This document shows positions 53,334 through 62,580 of a DNA stretch of 64,000 nt, piece by piece. The notes below the pieces were generated by a model that saw only the letters and a program-made list of their open reading frames with translations, was not told the origin of the DNA and searched no databases. The stretch is from DATKMP01 sp963790045 (GTDB lineage: Bacteria > Bacteroidota > Ignavibacteria > UBA10030), in assembly GCA_963790045.1 (NCBI GenBank), contig CAWBMS010000008.1, forward strand, positions 124,001 through 188,000, in the 5' to 3' direction. A program made the position numbers and the translations under genes. Each line of letters opens with the position of its first letter. Position 1 is the first letter of the stretch.

Positions 53334-53928
53334 ATGCATCTCATTGTCGGTCTTGGAAATCCCGGCAGGCGGTATGAATACACCCGCCACAATGTTGGGT
53401 TTCTTGTTGTTGACCAGCTTGCTGCATCGCTCAAAGCAACCTTTCGTCCGGCACAGGGCGACTATTGGTTTGCATCTTGTTCTTTGAATGGTCTTGATGT
53501 CGTTTTGATGAAGCCGACAACGTATATGAATAATAGCGGTATCGCCGTGCAACAATTTTTGGAATCACATGCCTTGCCGTTGGAACAAGTGTTGATTGTT
53601 TGTGATGATTTTCAACTGCCGCTTGGCTCCTTGCGAATCCGCGAAAGCGGATCGGATGGCGGACATAACGGTTTAGCATCCATGATCTATCACGTTCAAT
53701 CGGAAAATATTCCGCGCATGCGGTGCGGAATCGGTTCAGAACATCTTCCAACAGATAAATCATTGATGGCAGATTTTGTTCTTTCGGAATTTGAAAAAGA
53801 TGAACATGAAGTTGTCAGCACAATGTTGCAGCAGGCAGGAGATGCATGCCCGCATCTTCATCACTGAAGGCATTGTCAACGCGATGAATCAGTTCAACAA
53901 CATCAAGCCGACAATCTCAGAAATTTAA
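53334..53928 (+). pseudogene. pth: Peptidyl-tRNA hydrolase, one frameshift near the 3' end
   Basis: The enzyme releases peptidyl-tRNAs stalled during translation. Family motifs are LIVGLGNPGRRYEYTRHNVG with the catalytic His (about 20), MKPTTYMNNSG (about 63), VCDDFQLPLG (Asp, about 92) and GGHNGLASM. The first frame stops at 53867 after DACPHLHH. One extra C in ATGCCCGCATC near 53848 explains this, because the other frame continues RIFITEGIVNAMNQFN to 53928. The enzyme is essential, so an assembly error is likely. All catalytic residues precede the break. Confidence 0.88.
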
Positions 53929-54008
53929 TTAACCCTGCCCTGCTGTTTGAAGGTTGCCTTCAAAAAAAAGCGGGGCCATTTATTCAACACAAGTCCAAAG
54001 GGAATCTT

Positions 54009-54455
54009 ATGGCACAACAACAAAAGAATTACGAGGTTACGTTTATCGTGAACGCTGCCCTCGATGATCCGCAGATCGATACCGCGATTGAAAAGGTGAA
54101 AGAATTCATCGTCAAGAACGGCGGCGAAATTGTGGAACTCACCAAATGGGGACGCAAGCGATTTGCATATCCCATTAAAAAGAAAAATAACGGCTTTTAT
54201 GTCGTTATCGTCTTCAAATCTGTCGGCGATCTCGTTGCAAAACTTGAACGCGCTTTTCAACTCGATGAAAACTTCTTGCGCTATCTTGTCATCTATCTCG
54301 ACAAGAAAGCTACAGCAGGGAGAATCCCGGGTAGTGAACTATTAAAATTAGGCACTGCTGCTCCAATCATACCCAGCGGTGTACCATTGGTTACACCGGC
54401 CGTCACCGAGGAAATACCCGCGGACGATGCTGAAGTTGAAAAATTAGAATTGTAG
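54009..54455 (+). CDS. rpsF: 30S ribosomal protein S6
   Basis: The 148-residue protein has the S6 fold: NYEVTFIVNAALDDPQIDTA, WGRKRFAYPIKKKNNGFY and FQLDENFLRYLVIYLDKK. About 40 extra residues at the C terminus, rich in Pro, Ala and Glu, go beyond the usual 95-110. S6 pairs with S18 in the small-subunit platform and S18 is encoded next. No ssb gene lies between them, unlike many other bacteria. Confidence 0.95.
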   Translation: MAQQQKNYEVTFIVNAALDDPQIDTAIEKVKEFIVKNGGEIVELTKWGRKRFAYPIKKKNNGFYVVIVFKSVGDLVAKLERAFQLDENFLRYLVIYLDKKATAGRIPGSELLKLGTAAPIIPSGVPLVTPAVTEEIPADDAEVEKLEL

Positions 54456-54467
54456 AAAAGGAATATT

Positions 54468-54818
54468 ATGGCACAGCAAAATCAAAATTCACGTTCCGGC
54501 GGTGGAAGATCATTCTCAGGGCGACCAACATCCGACGGACGACAGCCCTATGGCAGACAAACAAACGGCAGGCAATCGCCGAACGCACGTCAACAACAAC
54601 AGCATAAAAAACGTACATGCCGTTTTTGCGATTCCAAAGATGTTTATATCGATTTCAAAAACGAAAAACGTCTTGCGCGCTTTGTCAATGAACAGGGCAA
54701 AATTATTCCACGCCGCATTACCGGCACGTGCGCCCGGCATCAACGCCAACTGCAAATCGCCATTAAACGCGCGCGGCACCTGGCATTGCTTTCATTCGTC
54801 AACGAAGCAGTGAGTTAA
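54468..54818 (+). CDS. rpsR: 30S ribosomal protein S18
   Basis: The 116-residue protein is longer than the usual 75-85 because of a Gly/Arg/Gln-rich N-terminal extension of about 45 residues. The conserved part reads KRTCRFCDSKDVYIDFKNEK, then GKIIPRRITGTCARHQRQL, with cysteines of the zinc-ribbon type. It lies 12 bases after rpsF and 12 before rplI. Confidence 0.95.
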   Translation: MAQQNQNSRSGGGRSFSGRPTSDGRQPYGRQTNGRQSPNARQQQQHKKRTCRFCDSKDVYIDFKNEKRLARFVNEQGKIIPRRITGTCARHQRQLQIAIKRARHLALLSFVNEAVS

Positions 54819-54830
54819 GGAGAGAGCACT

Positions 54831-55274
54831 ATGAAAATCATTTTACGGCAAAACCATGAAAAGCTTGGCGCCATCGGCGAAGTTGTATCTGTAAAAGATG
54901 GCTACGCACGCAATTATCTTATTCCGCGCGGCATTGCCTACGAAGCAACACGGGGCAGTCTTCAACAATTAGAAGAAGAAAAGAAAACGGCTACACGCCG
55001 TTCGGATCGCGAAAAGAAAAACGCCGAAGCTTTGGCGGCTGAAGTCGAAAAAATCTCTCTCACCATCAAAATGAAAGTTGGCGAGGACGATAAATTGTTC
55101 GGGTCGGTCACATCGCAGCAAATTGCTGAGTCGCTTGCCGCGAAGAACATTACGCTCGATAAACGCAGCATTGAACTTGAAGAACCGCTGAAAGCGCTCG
55201 GCACATTTGAAGTGCCTGTAAAACTTTCGGCCGGCGTATCAAGCAAAATCAAAGTGTGGATCGTGCGCGAATAA
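54831..55274 (+). CDS. rplI: 50S ribosomal protein L9
   Basis: The 147-residue protein begins MKIILRQNHEKLGAIGEVVS and has VKDGYARNYLIPRGIA (about 22-37), the N-terminal 23S rRNA-binding domain. A long connecting helix (about 40-75) follows, then the C-terminal domain with DDKLFGSVTSQQIAESL. GGAGAG precedes the ATG. A terminator follows. Confidence 0.96.
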   Translation: MKIILRQNHEKLGAIGEVVSVKDGYARNYLIPRGIAYEATRGSLQQLEEEKKTATRRSDREKKNAEALAAEVEKISLTIKMKVGEDDKLFGSVTSQQIAESLAAKNITLDKRSIELEEPLKALGTFEVPVKLSAGVSSKIKVWIVRE

Positions 55275-55298
55275 TCATCGCTTCAACACTGTATCGTC

Positions 55299-55329
55299 AA
55301 AAGGCAGCATTCGTGCTGCCTTTTTATTT
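55299..55329 (+). terminator. Rho-independent terminator after rplI
   Basis: AAAGGCAGCA and TGCTGCCTTT form the stem around TTCG, with a T-rich tail TTTATTTT. It ends the ribosomal protein cluster. Confidence 0.92.
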
Positions 55330-55481
55330 TCTGCATCTCAACAAAACAACCATCAGGAACTCCATCTCTTTTCTTACTGTTTTAATGACAGAATGAACTA
55401 TGCCAATGTTGGCTTCCACTAATTCATAGCTGTTATTGGCAACTGTTCACACGGTCATGACGAAAAAAAAAGGGAGATAGA

Positions 55482-57324
55482 ATGACACGAAAGACGAAGA
55501 ACGTCGAAGATGTCACCATTCGCTTTGCCGGAGATTCCGGCGATGGCATGCAACTTACCGGGACACAATTTACCAACACTACAGCAATTTTTGGAAACGA
55601 TTTAAGCACCTTGCCGGATTATCCCGCAGAAATTCGTGCGCCGCAAGGTACGACGATTCGGCGTCAGCGGATTCCAAATTCATTTCGGAGGTACCGAAAT
55701 CAACACACCGGGCGATACTACGACGTGTTGGTTGCGATGAACGCTGCGGCGTTACAAGTCAATCTCCGCTCACTCATCAAAGGCGGCTCCATCATTGTCA
55801 ACACGGACGGCTTTAATGAAAAGAATTTAAAGCTTGCAGGATATTCGGAAAATCCTTTACATAACCAATCGCTGGCGGATTATTTGGTGTACGAAGTGGA
55901 TATCACAGAACTGACATCACTCGCCCTGCAAGATCTAGGGCTTACAACAAAAATTATCGATCGTTCCAAAAACTTTTTCGCGCTCGGCATGATGTATTCG
56001 GATGTGCCAATCGTTCCTTAGAACCGACACTGAAATGGCTGAAAGAAAAATTTGCCTCCAAGCCGGACGTGCTGGAAGCAAACACGCGCGTCTTGAAAGC
56101 AGGTTGGAATTTCAGCGAGACAACGGAAATATTCAGAGTGCGGTATGATATTGCTCCTGCAAAACTCCATCCAGGCAAATACAGAAACATTACCGGCAAT
56201 CAGGCAACAGCTTGGGGATTCTTGCCGCGGCAAAGAAAGCAAACTTGGAATTGTTTCTCGGCAGTTATCCTATCACTCCTGCAAGCGATATTTTGCATGA
56301 ACTTGCGAAGTATAAAAACTTTGGCGTGAAAACATTTCAGGCAGAAGATGAAATTGCCGGCATCTCCTCGGCAATCGGCGCAGCGTTTTCCGGTTCGCTT
56401 GGCGTTACGACAACCAGCGGACCGGGGCTTGCATTAAAAACTGAAGCGCTGGGATTAGCGGTGATGGTGGAATTACCTCTTATCGTCGTCAACGTGCAGC
56501 GCGGCGGGCCAAGCACAGGGCTTCCGACAAAGACCGAACAAGCGGATTTATTTCAAGCGTTGTATGGACGCAACGGTGAAGCTCCGATCCCTGTTATCGC
56601 CGCATCGACGCCTTCCGATTGTTTCAATGCAGTCTTTGAATCCGCACGCATCGCAATCAAATATATGACGCCCGTCATTTGTCTGACCGACGGATATCTT
56701 GGCAACGGTTCAGAACCGTGGCTCATTCCCGATTACAATCAATTGCCCAATATCGCTCCCACATTCCGAACAAACCCGGAAGGATTCCTTCCCTATCTGC
56801 GTGATGAAACAACGCTTGCACGCCCGTGGGCAATTCCCGGTACACCGGGATTAGAACATCGCATCGGCGGATTAGAAAAACAAAATATCTCAGGCAACGT
56901 AAATTACGAACCCGAAAATCATGAACTAATGGTAAAGCTCCGAGCCGATAAAATCGCTCGCATTGTGAATGATCTTCCGTTGGCAAAAGTGGACGGCGAT
57001 GCAAGCGGTGATCTTCTTATCGTCGGTTGGGGAAGCACGTACGGGGCTATTCGCACAGCGGTACAACGGCATCGCGCAAAAGGCCATTCCGTTGCTCATC
57101 TCCATCTTACATATTTAAATCCTCTGCAAAAAAATATCGGCGAACTATTATATCATTACAAAAAAATTCTTGTGCCGGAAATCAATAACGGCCAACTGAT
57201 TCACATTCTTCGTTCAAATTATCTTGTCCCTGCAACCGGACTCAATAAAATCCAAGGGCTTCCCTTCCGTGCGGAAGAAATTGAACACAAAATGGATGAA
57301 CTGCTGAAAGGCAACAACGAATGA
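55482..57324 (+). pseudogene. korA: 2-oxoacid:ferredoxin oxidoreductase alpha subunit, about four frameshifts
   Basis: Pieces in different frames spell one alpha subunit with a fused gamma domain. The gamma part has RFAGDSGDGMQLTGTQFTNT. After APQGTT the frame shifts and back-shifts (near 55655 and 55722), because GVSGFQIHFGGTEINTPGDT appears in another frame. The frame breaks again near 56000 (before SLEPTLKWLKEKF) and near 56203 (before LGILAAAKKANLELFLGSYP). The alpha part then runs intact from YPITPASDILHELAKYKNFG to the stop. It oxidises a 2-oxoacid such as 2-oxoglutarate to the acyl-CoA with ferredoxin. The beta gene overlaps by four bases. Confidence 0.85.
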
Positions 57325-58373
57325 CAACTCTCGTGGACAACATCATCGCACAAGCGCGTTCTATCGAAACGCCCAAATACATATCCAAGGATTTTCAAAG
57401 CGATCAAGACGTACGTTGGTGTCCAGGCTGCGGCGATTATTCCATTCTTGCGCAAGTACAGCGCATTATGCCTGATCTTGGTATTCCGCGGCATAACATC
57501 GTATTCGTTTCCGGCATCGGCTGCTCCAGCCGCTTTCCGTATTATATGGATACGTACGGCTTTCACAGCATTCACGGCAGAGCAACCGCTATTGCCTCCG
57601 GTGTTAAGCTGGCACGCCCCGATCTTTCCGTGTGGGTTGTCACTGGCGATGGCGACGGCATGAGCATCGGCGGGAATCATCTGATTCATTTGCTTCGAAG
57701 AAATGTCGATGTGAACGTCCTTCTCTTCAACAACCAAATTTATGGATTGACAAAAGGACAATACTCGCCGACATCGGAAAAAGGAAAAGTTACAAAATCA
57801 ACGCCGTACGGTTCAATTGATTATCCATTCAATCCTGCGGCATTGGCGCTCGGCGCAGGTGCAACATTCGTGGCACGTACATTGGACCGCGATCCAAAAC
57901 ATTTACAGCAAATGCTTAAAAGAGCAGCCGGCCATGTTGGAACATCGTTCGTGGAAGTGTACCAAAACTGCAACGTATTTAACGACGGTGCGTTTTCGCA
58001 TCTCACAGATAAAGAAACAAAAGACGATTATGTTGTTTTTTTGGAACATGGCAAACCGCTTATCTTCGGCAAAAATAATGATAAGGGTGTTCGCTTGAGC
58101 GGCTTTACGCCGGAAGTCGTTTCTCTAACTGATGGAAAATATTCTGCCAACGATTTGATGATCCACAATGAACATGACACCACGCTTTCTTTTATTCTTG
58201 CCAATATGACGTACAACGAATTTCTTCCGCGTCCACTCGGAATTTTTTTAGATATTGCACGCCCTTCCTACGATGCCGAAATGCAGCGACAGATTGAATT
58301 CGCCAAACAAAAACGCGGCGAAGGCGATATGATGGCACTGTTAAATTCCGGCGAGACTTGGATAATTCGATAA
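57321..58373 (+). CDS. korB: 2-oxoacid:ferredoxin oxidoreductase beta subunit
   Basis: The 350-residue subunit binds thiamine diphosphate and an iron-sulphur cluster. WCPGCGDYSIL supplies the first cysteines, GIGCSSRFPYYM a third, and the ThDP-Mg motif is VTGDGDGMSIGGNHLIHLLR with NNQIYGLTKGQ. FVEVYQNCNVFND carries a further conserved Cys. The start overlaps the korA stop (ATGA). It resembles 2-oxoglutarate rather than pyruvate enzymes, but the substrate is inferred. Confidence 0.9.
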   Translation: MTTLVDNIIAQARSIETPKYISKDFQSDQDVRWCPGCGDYSILAQVQRIMPDLGIPRHNIVFVSGIGCSSRFPYYMDTYGFHSIHGRATAIASGVKLARPDLSVWVVTGDGDGMSIGGNHLIHLLRRNVDVNVLLFNNQIYGLTKGQYSPTSEKGKVTKSTPYGSIDYPFNPAALALGAGATFVARTLDRDPKHLQQMLKRAAGHVGTSFVEVYQNCNVFNDGAFSHLTDKETKDDYVVFLEHGKPLIFGKNNDKGVRLSGFTPEVVSLTDGKYSANDLMIHNEHDTTLSFILANMTYNEFLPRPLGIFLDIARPSYDAEMQRQIEFAKQKRGEGDMMALLNSGETWIIR

Positions 58374-58465
58374 TAATTCTATATTGAATATTAGTAAGTA
58401 TGGTTCTGGAGTGGGGGGAAAATCCATATTTACGTTTTACAACGACAACAATTCATGAGGAAGCA

Positions 58466-59452
58466 GTGCCAATTCAGTTTGAAAAATTTCGACAAATGAT
58501 TGAATCGCATCAGCGGTTTCTTCTCACCACGCATATCAATCCCGATGGCGACGGACTGGGAACCGAAGTTGCACTCGCACTCTACATACAAAAGCTCGGC
58601 AAGCAGGCAACAATTCTCAATTGCAGTGCAACGCCCTATAACTATTTGTTTCTCGATAAACTTTTTCCAATTCAGCATTTTCAAAATCCGACAGATGCAC
58701 ACTTGATCGAAGAGACAGAAGTAGTTTTAGTAATCGACACGAATCATTTAGACCGTGTTGCAGCAATGAAGCCGTTTATTGAAAAATGCAAAGCCCTCAA
58801 GATTTGTATCGACCATCATTTGGACCCGGCAGAGTTTGCCGACATTTATATTTTAGACGAACCTTCTTCTGCAACGGGAGAAATTGTGTATCGCTTGTTA
58901 AGTTATCTCAACGGACGCACTATCGACCGAGAAACCGCCATTGCACTTTACACGGCAATTATGACCGACACGGGCGGCTTTCGGTATCCGCGTACAAGTC
59001 CTGAAGTACATAAAATTGTTGCCAACTTAATTCAAATGGGCGCTGATCCCGTCGCCATTCATGAGTATGTGTACGAACGCGGGCAGATCAATCGGCTACA
59101 ATTGCTCGGCATGGCGCTTGCGACACTTCAGCTTGCGCATAACGGCAAGGTGGCATATATGATTTTGACAAAACACATGTTCGATGTAACCAACACATCG
59201 GAAGCCGATACCGACGCTTTTGTTCCTTACACGCTTTCCATCGATGGTGTGAAAGTTGGATTGATGTTCACCGAAATGGAAAGCGGCATTAAAATAAATT
59301 TTCGTTCCAAAGGCGATATTCGGATTAACCAGCTTGCAAAAGAATTCGGCGGCAACGGACACAAGAATGCAGCAGGCGCTCGTATTGCCAACGGCACGTT
59401 AGAAGAATATGTACCCCAGGTCATTGACCATGTCGGCGCATACACACCGTAA
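58466..59452 (+). CDS. DHH/DHHA1 phosphoesterase (NrnA-like oligoribonuclease/pAp phosphatase)
   Basis: The product (about 328 residues) has the DHH motifs: TTHINPDGDGLGTE (about 22-35), VLVIDTNHLDR, and CIDHHLDPAEF (about 113). TDTGGFRYPRTSPE follows at about 171. The DHHA1 domain ends with GGNGHKNAAGARI. Members degrade nano-RNA, cyclic-dinucleotide breakdown products and pAp. A GTG at 58466 preceded by GAGGAAG is taken as the start; an ATG at 58400 would add 22 residues not typical of the family. Confidence 0.88.
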   Translation: MPIQFEKFRQMIESHQRFLLTTHINPDGDGLGTEVALALYIQKLGKQATILNCSATPYNYLFLDKLFPIQHFQNPTDAHLIEETEVVLVIDTNHLDRVAAMKPFIEKCKALKICIDHHLDPAEFADIYILDEPSSATGEIVYRLLSYLNGRTIDRETAIALYTAIMTDTGGFRYPRTSPEVHKIVANLIQMGADPVAIHEYVYERGQINRLQLLGMALATLQLAHNGKVAYMILTKHMFDVTNTSEADTDAFVPYTLSIDGVKVGLMFTEMESGIKINFRSKGDIRINQLAKEFGGNGHKNAAGARIANGTLEEYVPQVIDHVGAYTP

Positions 59453-59545
59453 GTTTCCTTTTTCTCCCATTTGACTCAACTTCTTGCACAGCCCTATACA
59501 AAGACATCGTATAGACAATGGAATTGGCATCAACGAAATATCCGT

Positions 59546-60097
59546 TTACTTCAATCCCAGACGCTCTGCATCCTGCTTCATTGCCTCGATCACGAAAGTT
59601 ATATGCTCTTCAAGCAGAACACCTAACTCCTCTGCTCCCTGCGTGATATCTTCCCTGCTGACATTTTTTGCGAACGCTTTGTCTTTCATTTTTTTCTTCA
59701 CCGATGACGCCGCCAGATCCATAATCTTATTCGGACGTACAACCGCAACCGCCGTAATGAAACCGCAAAGTTCATCGCACGCATACAACACTTTCGCCAT
59801 TTGTGTTTCGCGCGGTACGCCGGAATAATTTGCATGCCCAAGAATGGCAATAACAATATCTTCCGGCCAACCTTTCTGCCGCAAAATCTCCGCGCCTTTT
59901 GTCGTATGTTCCGGTATGGTGGGAAACTGTTCATAATCGAAGTCGTGCAGCAATCCGGTTATAGCCCAGAGTTCTTCATCTTCATTGTACTTGCGAGCGT
60001 ACGCCCGCATTGCCGCTTCCACAGAATACATGTGTTTGCGCAGTGCTTCATTCTTAACATATTCGTGCATTAATTCTAAAGCATCTTGATAATTCAT
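59546..60097 (-). CDS. HD-domain hydrolase
   Basis: The product (about 183 residues) has an HD phosphohydrolase domain. LRKHMYSVEAAMRAYARKYN holds the first His (about 19) and ITGLLHDFDYEQFP the HD pair (about 48). ILGHANYSG and ACDELCGFITA follow. The substrate is unknown; such small HD proteins usually act on nucleotides. The ATG at 60097 is taken because the longer frame lies in poor-quality sequence overlapping the deacetylase gene. The deacetylase ends 4 bases upstream. Confidence 0.85.
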   Translation of the reverse strand: MNYQDALELMHEYVKNEALRKHMYSVEAAMRAYARKYNEDEELWAITGLLHDFDYEQFPTIPEHTTKGAEILRQKGWPEDIVIAILGHANYSGVPRETQMAKVLYACDELCGFITAVAVVRPNKIMDLAASSVKKKMKDKAFAKNVSREDITQGAEELGVLLEEHITFVIEAMKQDAERLGLK

Positions 60098-60101
60098 ACT
60101 C

Positions 60102-60929
60102 TTATTTTGCATGTTGAATGTTTGCTTGATACTCTTTGATATACTTTGCAACATCGACCATCGGCGCAATCCAAATATTTTGTTCATGCTGTTTGAGGTA
60201 TTGCAACAACAATCGGTGATCTTCCAACGAAACATTGATATTGTGTTCACCGCCGACGCCATGGAATAAAAAGACAATCAGCGCCTGGTGCGCTTCGGCA
60301 TTTTTTACTAATTGAATCATCTGTTCGGCAGTGTTTCCATTGATCATATAACAGCCGATATCGTATAAATTAATTTCGCCGATGTGCTGTGTTTTTCCTT
60401 CCACACCGCGCGCAGCAACAAATTCTTTTTTGATATCCGGCACATACGACGAATCGCCGAACTTCGTATCGCCGCATGGATACGCAAACGTGCGCTCTTT
60501 TTTCCCGTCAAGCATGTTCAATATGACATTATTCAGCGTGATCTCATCGATTAACCGTGAACGCGTATAATGGTTCAGATTGTAATCTGCCGGCACCCAT
60601 TCCCGTCCTGGCGCATCGCCTGCGCACGGATGAAAAAGCGAATGATTGCCTAATTCGTGCCCATGTTGCGCGAGCGTTTTCCAATCGGTAGGTCGTGCTC
60701 GAAATCCTGGAAAATTTCCGGAGACATAAAACGTCGCTTTTAATCCCAGTGAATCCAGCAATGGTGCGACATGATCAATATCCGTATTTAAGGCATCGTC
60801 GTATGTCAACACGACGGCACATTTTTTATGATTCCAGATATTATCATCCTGCGCATACAATGGATAGCAACAAACGGCCAAAAGAATAATGGGAAATATT
60901 TTTTTAATCGATTCAAAAGAACAACACAT
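60102..60929 (-). CDS. Polysaccharide deacetylase (NodB family), exported
   Basis: The 275-residue protein has a signal peptide (ending PLYAQ). The NodB motif 1 is AVVLTYDDALNTDIDH with the catalytic Asp and the metal Asp. Motif 2, HGHELGNHSLFHP, holds the metal histidines. Motif 3 includes RTFAYPCGDTKFG and motif 5 LIVFLFHGVGG. These enzymes remove acetyl groups from chitin-like or peptidoglycan sugars. AAAGGT precedes the ATG. Confidence 0.9.
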   Translation of the reverse strand: MCCSFESIKKIFPIILLAVCCYPLYAQDDNIWNHKKCAVVLTYDDALNTDIDHVAPLLDSLGLKATFYVSGNFPGFRARPTDWKTLAQHGHELGNHSLFHPCAGDAPGREWVPADYNLNHYTRSRLIDEITLNNVILNMLDGKKERTFAYPCGDTKFGDSSYVPDIKKEFVAARGVEGKTQHIGEINLYDIGCYMINGNTAEQMIQLVKNAEAHQALIVFLFHGVGGEHNINVSLEDHRLLLQYLKQHEQNIWIAPMVDVAKYIKEYQANIQHAK

Positions 60930-60974
60930 GACATTACCTTTCGTGAATATGTTTAATCGCGATATAAATCTTTT

Positions 60975-61631
60975 CTACATATAACTTTTTCGTGAGGGGC
61001 ATATATTTGCTAATCTGCATTGACCGCATAGCGGCTTCCGCGCATTGCAAGTTTTTCGTCCATGCAAAATTAAAAGATTGCTGAAAAGGTACCAATCTTT
61101 TTTCGGAATGATCTTCAACAAATCCTGTTCAACTTTTTCGGGCGTATCTTCTGCCGTTAATCCGAGTCGCTTTGAGAGACGCAGAACATGCGTATCGACA
61201 ACGATGCCGCTTTGAATGCCGAACGCTCCTCCGAGAACGCAATTTGCCGTCTTGCGCCCCACGCCGGGCAATTGCAAAAGTTCTTCCATCGTTTGCGGAA
61301 CCGTACTGCCGAACTTTTCCATAATTGTTTGTGCCGCACCGATAATGTTTTTTGCTTTGTTGTGGTAAAAGCCGGTGGATTTAATGTCCATCTCCAATTC
61401 ATGCCGCTCGGCATGCGCAAAATATTTTACAGTAGGGTATTTTGCAAAGAGCGCGGGCGTCACCATATTCACTCTCACATCGGTACATTGTGCGGAGAGA
61501 ATGGTGGATATTAAAAGTTCCAATGGATTGGAAAATTGCAGCGCCGTTTTGGCTTCGGGAAATTCTTTCTTCAACTGTTTGAGAATTTCCTTTTCACGCT
61601 CTCCATTCTTTTCCTGATAAACCTTCGGCAT
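60975..61631 (-). CDS. nth: Endonuclease III
   Basis: The product (218 residues) is a bifunctional DNA glycosylase/AP lyase for oxidised pyrimidines. The helix-hairpin-helix LLQLPGVGRKTANCVLGGAF carries the catalytic Lys, and VVDTHVLRLSKRLGL the catalytic Asp. The 4Fe-4S loop is CNARKPLCGQC then C after five residues (C-x6-C-x2-C-x5-C). The ATG at 61631 is taken; a TTG three codons upstream would overlap the neighbouring gene. It begins one base after that gene's stop codon. Confidence 0.95.
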   Translation of the reverse strand: MPKVYQEKNGEREKEILKQLKKEFPEAKTALQFSNPLELLISTILSAQCTDVRVNMVTPALFAKYPTVKYFAHAERHELEMDIKSTGFYHNKAKNIIGAAQTIMEKFGSTVPQTMEELLQLPGVGRKTANCVLGGAFGIQSGIVVDTHVLRLSKRLGLTAEDTPEKVEQDLLKIIPKKDWYLFSNLLILHGRKTCNARKPLCGQCRLANICPSRKSYM

Positions 61632-61632
61632 A

Positions 61633-62544
61633 TCAACCAAGAATTTCTTTGGAGAATGCGTATTCGATTGTTACTGGAATTTTATTTTTCTTCACGGCTT
61701 TTATGAAATACGCAGCTGTCTCTTGCAGCAATATTTTATCTTTTCCGCGAAGGGTTAAGCGGAACTCTAATTCATCCCCGATGCCTAATTTCCTCTGCCA
61801 TAACGAGACATGTGAAAGTTTTGCATCCGTCAGAATATCGGAAAGAATCGATGTGGCGCCGGATTTTATTTCTTCATACGTTCCATTCGTTTTGCTGAAT
61901 GCGACACTCAATTCTGTCTTTTCGTGAGTTCGAACCAATTCATTTTTAGAGTAAAGGAGATTGAAGACTGTGAATTTTGCACCGCTGAACACACGGAGAT
62001 GTTTCCCATGCGCGCCAGCTCGAATGCCGATTCTACTTTTTATAATAAATTCAAGAATATCAAGATTCGAACCGCCTTCAAAAATAAAAAAAGATTCATG
62101 CACATCTTTTGCAGGAAACTCTAAATTGCGCAAAAACTTTCTTCCAGCCGTGATCCATTTATTGAATCCCGCTTCCGCGCTGTCGAACAAAAGTTCCTGC
62201 TCTGAAGAAGATGCGACACCATAGGATATTTTCGGCAGCAGCTGCTCCGATATTTGACTTACCTGATCGCCGATAATTTGTTCAATGTCAGATGTATCAG
62301 ACTGGATCGGCGTTGAAAGAAATTGAGAAAGCGCACCGCGCATAGTCTGCACGGTCTTTGATTTCACATCGGCAAGATGGGCACTCCATTCCTGTTGAAT
62401 CTTTTGTGATTCTTCATGAACGGCTTCGTGCAGTTGAAGAATTGTCCGAACATATTCTTTATTGGTAACATTTTTACCGGGGTAATGCAAGACCGAATAA
62501 CCAATCACCGGAATTTCTGTCGATAACACGTTATAGATGCTCAT
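61633..62544 (-). CDS. Conserved-looking hypothetical protein
   Basis: The 303-residue protein is not recognised. An N-terminal part (about 1-130) is helical and Gln/Ser rich, with LQLHEAVHEESQKIQQEW and VKSKTVQTMRGALSQFLS. The C-terminal part (about 140-300) is mixed alpha/beta with FFIFEGGSNLDILEFIIKS and LSHVSLWQRKLGIGDELEFR. There is no signal peptide or membrane segment. It lies between polX and nth, both repair genes, with a one-base gap to nth, so co-transcription is likely. Confidence 0.65.
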   Translation of the reverse strand: MSIYNVLSTEIPVIGYSVLHYPGKNVTNKEYVRTILQLHEAVHEESQKIQQEWSAHLADVKSKTVQTMRGALSQFLSTPIQSDTSDIEQIIGDQVSQISEQLLPKISYGVASSSEQELLFDSAEAGFNKWITAGRKFLRNLEFPAKDVHESFFIFEGGSNLDILEFIIKSRIGIRAGAHGKHLRVFSGAKFTVFNLLYSKNELVRTHEKTELSVAFSKTNGTYEEIKSGATSILSDILTDAKLSHVSLWQRKLGIGDELEFRLTLRGKDKILLQETAAYFIKAVKKNKIPVTIEYAFSKEILG

Positions 62545-62580
62545 AATTTATTCTCTTCCCTGTCTATTTATAAAACTAAG

